6,958 nucleotides of DNA, taken from NCBI GenBank assembly GCA_902482615.1, contig CABTAA010000084.1, positions 1 through 6,958 on the forward strand. The letters are read 5' to 3'. The translations under genes and the position numbers were made by a program. The stretch is from an uncultured Collinsella sp. Lineage in GTDB: Bacteria; Actinomycetota; Coriobacteriia; Coriobacteriales; Coriobacteriaceae. Positions 5,945 through 6,958 of this stretch are shown here, piece after piece. Below the pieces are notes generated by a model, which had not been told where the DNA came from, did not search any database, and saw nothing but the letters and a program-made list of their open reading frames with translations. Every line of letters begins with the position of its first letter. Position 1 is the first letter of the stretch.

Positions 5945-5974
5945 TGGTAGAACTAGGGAACGGTTTTGAGGAGG
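5945..5974 (+). promoter_or_regulatory. Extended -10 and ribosome site of the CPBP gene
   Basis: TGGTAGAACT (5945-5954) is a possible extended -10 with no good -35. GAGGAGG (5968-5974) is a strong Shine-Dalgarno five bases before ATG 5980 and fixes that start. Confidence 0.45.
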
Positions 5975-5979
5975 TTGGC

Positions 5980-6900
5980 ATGCTCAATGCGATGATTTGG
6001 GCGCTTGCCTGTTTTGGCGTTGTTGCTGCCGATATAGCCCTGAGCGTGGTTCTGTTTTCAGTTCTCGATGCCGTATCGGTGCTGACGGGCTATCCGATCG
6101 ACAATCTCGATATCCAATGGTTCCAGCCCGCCGCTCAGACGGCGTCGTTTTTTATGGCGCTGCTGTGGTGGCGCTATCTGTGGCCCCGCTCCTTCATGGC
6201 GCGCCGGCAAGGCGAGCGCCCGCTCGGTGGGGGAGCGGGCGCGGCATGGAAGCGCATCGTCTGCGTTGTCGTGATCGGCCTGTCCATGCAGGTGGTCATT
6301 AGCTACCTATGCGACGGCGTGCTGTCGCTGCTGCCCGAGGTCGCGGCAGACTATGGCGAGCTCGTCGAGGAAACAGGCATGGGCGACACGAGCTATCTGG
6401 CCATTCTGACCACGGTGATTGGCGCGCCATTTTGCGAAGAGCTCCTGGTGCGCGGCATCATTTTTGAGTTTTCGCTCCGAGCGTTTAACCCGCAGTGCCG
6501 TCCGCTCTGGAAGCGCCGGCGCCGCGCGAACGCGCAGGACGACGCCATAGTGCCCTGGGCAGCCCCGAGTACCTGGGGCGTCGCCGTGGCAATCGTGCTG
6601 CAGGCGGCGGTCTTTGGCTTTATGCACATGAACTGGGTGCAGGGCTGCTATGCGGGCGCTGCCGGCCTTATTTTTGGCTGGGTGCTCGTGACGACTGGAA
6701 AGCTCCGCTACACGATCCTGTTGCACTTTGCCTTTAACGCCGGGTCGTACCTCATGGGCCTGCTGTGGTTTGTGAACACGCCGCTCGACGTGGTGGTCAC
6801 GGTTGCCATCGCCGGCGTGTTCCTAGTGGAGGCAATGCGCTCACTGCGCCAAGCGTGCCAACAGAGCGCTGCGACCACATCTACCACATTCCCGCACTAA
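5980..6900 (+). CDS. CPBP-family (Rce1-like) intramembrane protease
   Basis: 306 residues, a multi-span membrane protein. Hydrophobic spans include residues 5-35 (ALACFGVVAADIALSVVLF), about 54-66, 94-112 (IVCVVVIGLSMQVVISYL), the catalytic core and a C-terminal span (VVVTVAIAGVFLVEA). The three CPBP motifs are intact: EELLVR (E153, E154, R158), FGFMH (F212 to H216) and HFAFN (H249, N253), forming the glutamate-type active site inside the membrane. Relatives cleave CAAX proteins in eukaryotes; bacterial members process or scaffold membrane proteins and some give bacteriocin self-immunity. A basic loop rich in Arg (KRRRRANAQDD) sits between motifs one and two. The start is set by GAGGAGG; the frame also stays open far upstream through the antitoxin gene, but that part is a shadow. 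No bacteriocin or partner gene is visible, so the substrate is unknown. Confidence 0.92.
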   Translation: MLNAMIWALACFGVVAADIALSVVLFSVLDAVSVLTGYPIDNLDIQWFQPAAQTASFFMALLWWRYLWPRSFMARRQGERPLGGGAGAAWKRIVCVVVIGLSMQVVISYLCDGVLSLLPEVAADYGELVEETGMGDTSYLAILTTVIGAPFCEELLVRGIIFEFSLRAFNPQCRPLWKRRRRANAQDDAIVPWAAPSTWGVAVAIVLQAAVFGFMHMNWVQGCYAGAAGLIFGWVLVTTGKLRYTILLHFAFNAGSYLMGLLWFVNTPLDVVVTVAIAGVFLVEAMRSLRQACQQSAATTSTTFPH

Positions 6901-6958
6901 TTGCGGCGTCCGCCGCCGTTGGCGCCCTGCCGCCCCTGGGACGCGCGGTTACGGCCGG
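6897..6958 (-). CDS. Gly/Arg-rich C-terminus of a convergent gene (runs off right edge)
   Basis: The minus-strand frame ending TAG at 6897-6899 reads GRNRASQGRQGANGGGRRN. Such RGG-like, Asn/Gln-containing tails end DEAD-box RNA helicases and some other RNA-binding proteins in high-GC Gram-positives. Only 19 codons are present, so family is a guess. Its stop overlaps the TAA of the CPBP gene (6898-6900) on the other strand, so the two genes meet tail to tail with no space for a separate terminator. Confidence 0.45.
   Translation of the reverse strand, partial: GRNRASQGRQGANGGGRRN

Noticed and set aside
5605..5979. Upstream extension of the CPBP frame through the antitoxin gene
   Set aside because: GAGGAGG before ATG 5980 and the immediate membrane helix fix the start; the extension is out of frame with the real antitoxin and reads as shadow.

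Overview
The window looks like chromosomal DNA from a high-GC, Gram-positive gut actinobacterium, most likely a coriobacterium of the Collinsella type. This rests on GC-rich codon use, strong GGAGG-type ribosome binding sites, a cytosolic C69 dipeptidase, a short RelB/DinJ-like antitoxin and a signal peptide typical of large coriobacterial surface proteins. No rRNA, tRNA, IS element or CRISPR array is visible. The genus is an inference.

Layout. (1) 1-622, minus strand: the 5' end of a secreted surface protein runs off the left edge. It is preceded by a well-formed cobalamin riboswitch (413-583) and a matching promoter (594-622). (2) 700-2888, minus strand: an AarF/UbiB-type atypical kinase gene and, just upstream of it in the same operon, a small phasin-like gene. 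The kinase frame is cut by one in-frame TAG at 2137-2139 but is otherwise intact. (3) 2988-4511, minus strand: a full-length C69 dipeptidase whose nucleophilic cysteine is residue 3. (4) 4566-5087, minus strand: the NADP-binding C-terminal half of FolD with its terminator; the catalytic N-terminal half is absent. (5) 5088-5480: a scar-like stretch with an orphan plus-strand terminator and a coding-like fragment of about 65 codons with no visible start. (6) 5501-5928, plus strand: a lone RelB/DinJ-like antitoxin with an operator-like phased repeat and a strongly folded leader, bracketed by two copies of a 27-bp repeat. (7) 5980-6900, plus strand: a CPBP (Rce1-like) intramembrane protease. (8) 6897-6958, minus strand: the Gly/Arg-rich C-terminus of a convergent gene running off the right edge.

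How parts fit together. The clearest regulatory story is at the left edge: a B12-sensing RNA directly ahead of an exported protein, which suggests a surface protein used in cobalamin capture. The kinase and phasin-like genes form a two-gene membrane-associated unit. Two genes (aarF and folD) appear broken in this sequence. The antitoxin cassette has no toxin partner and could be a solitary regulator.
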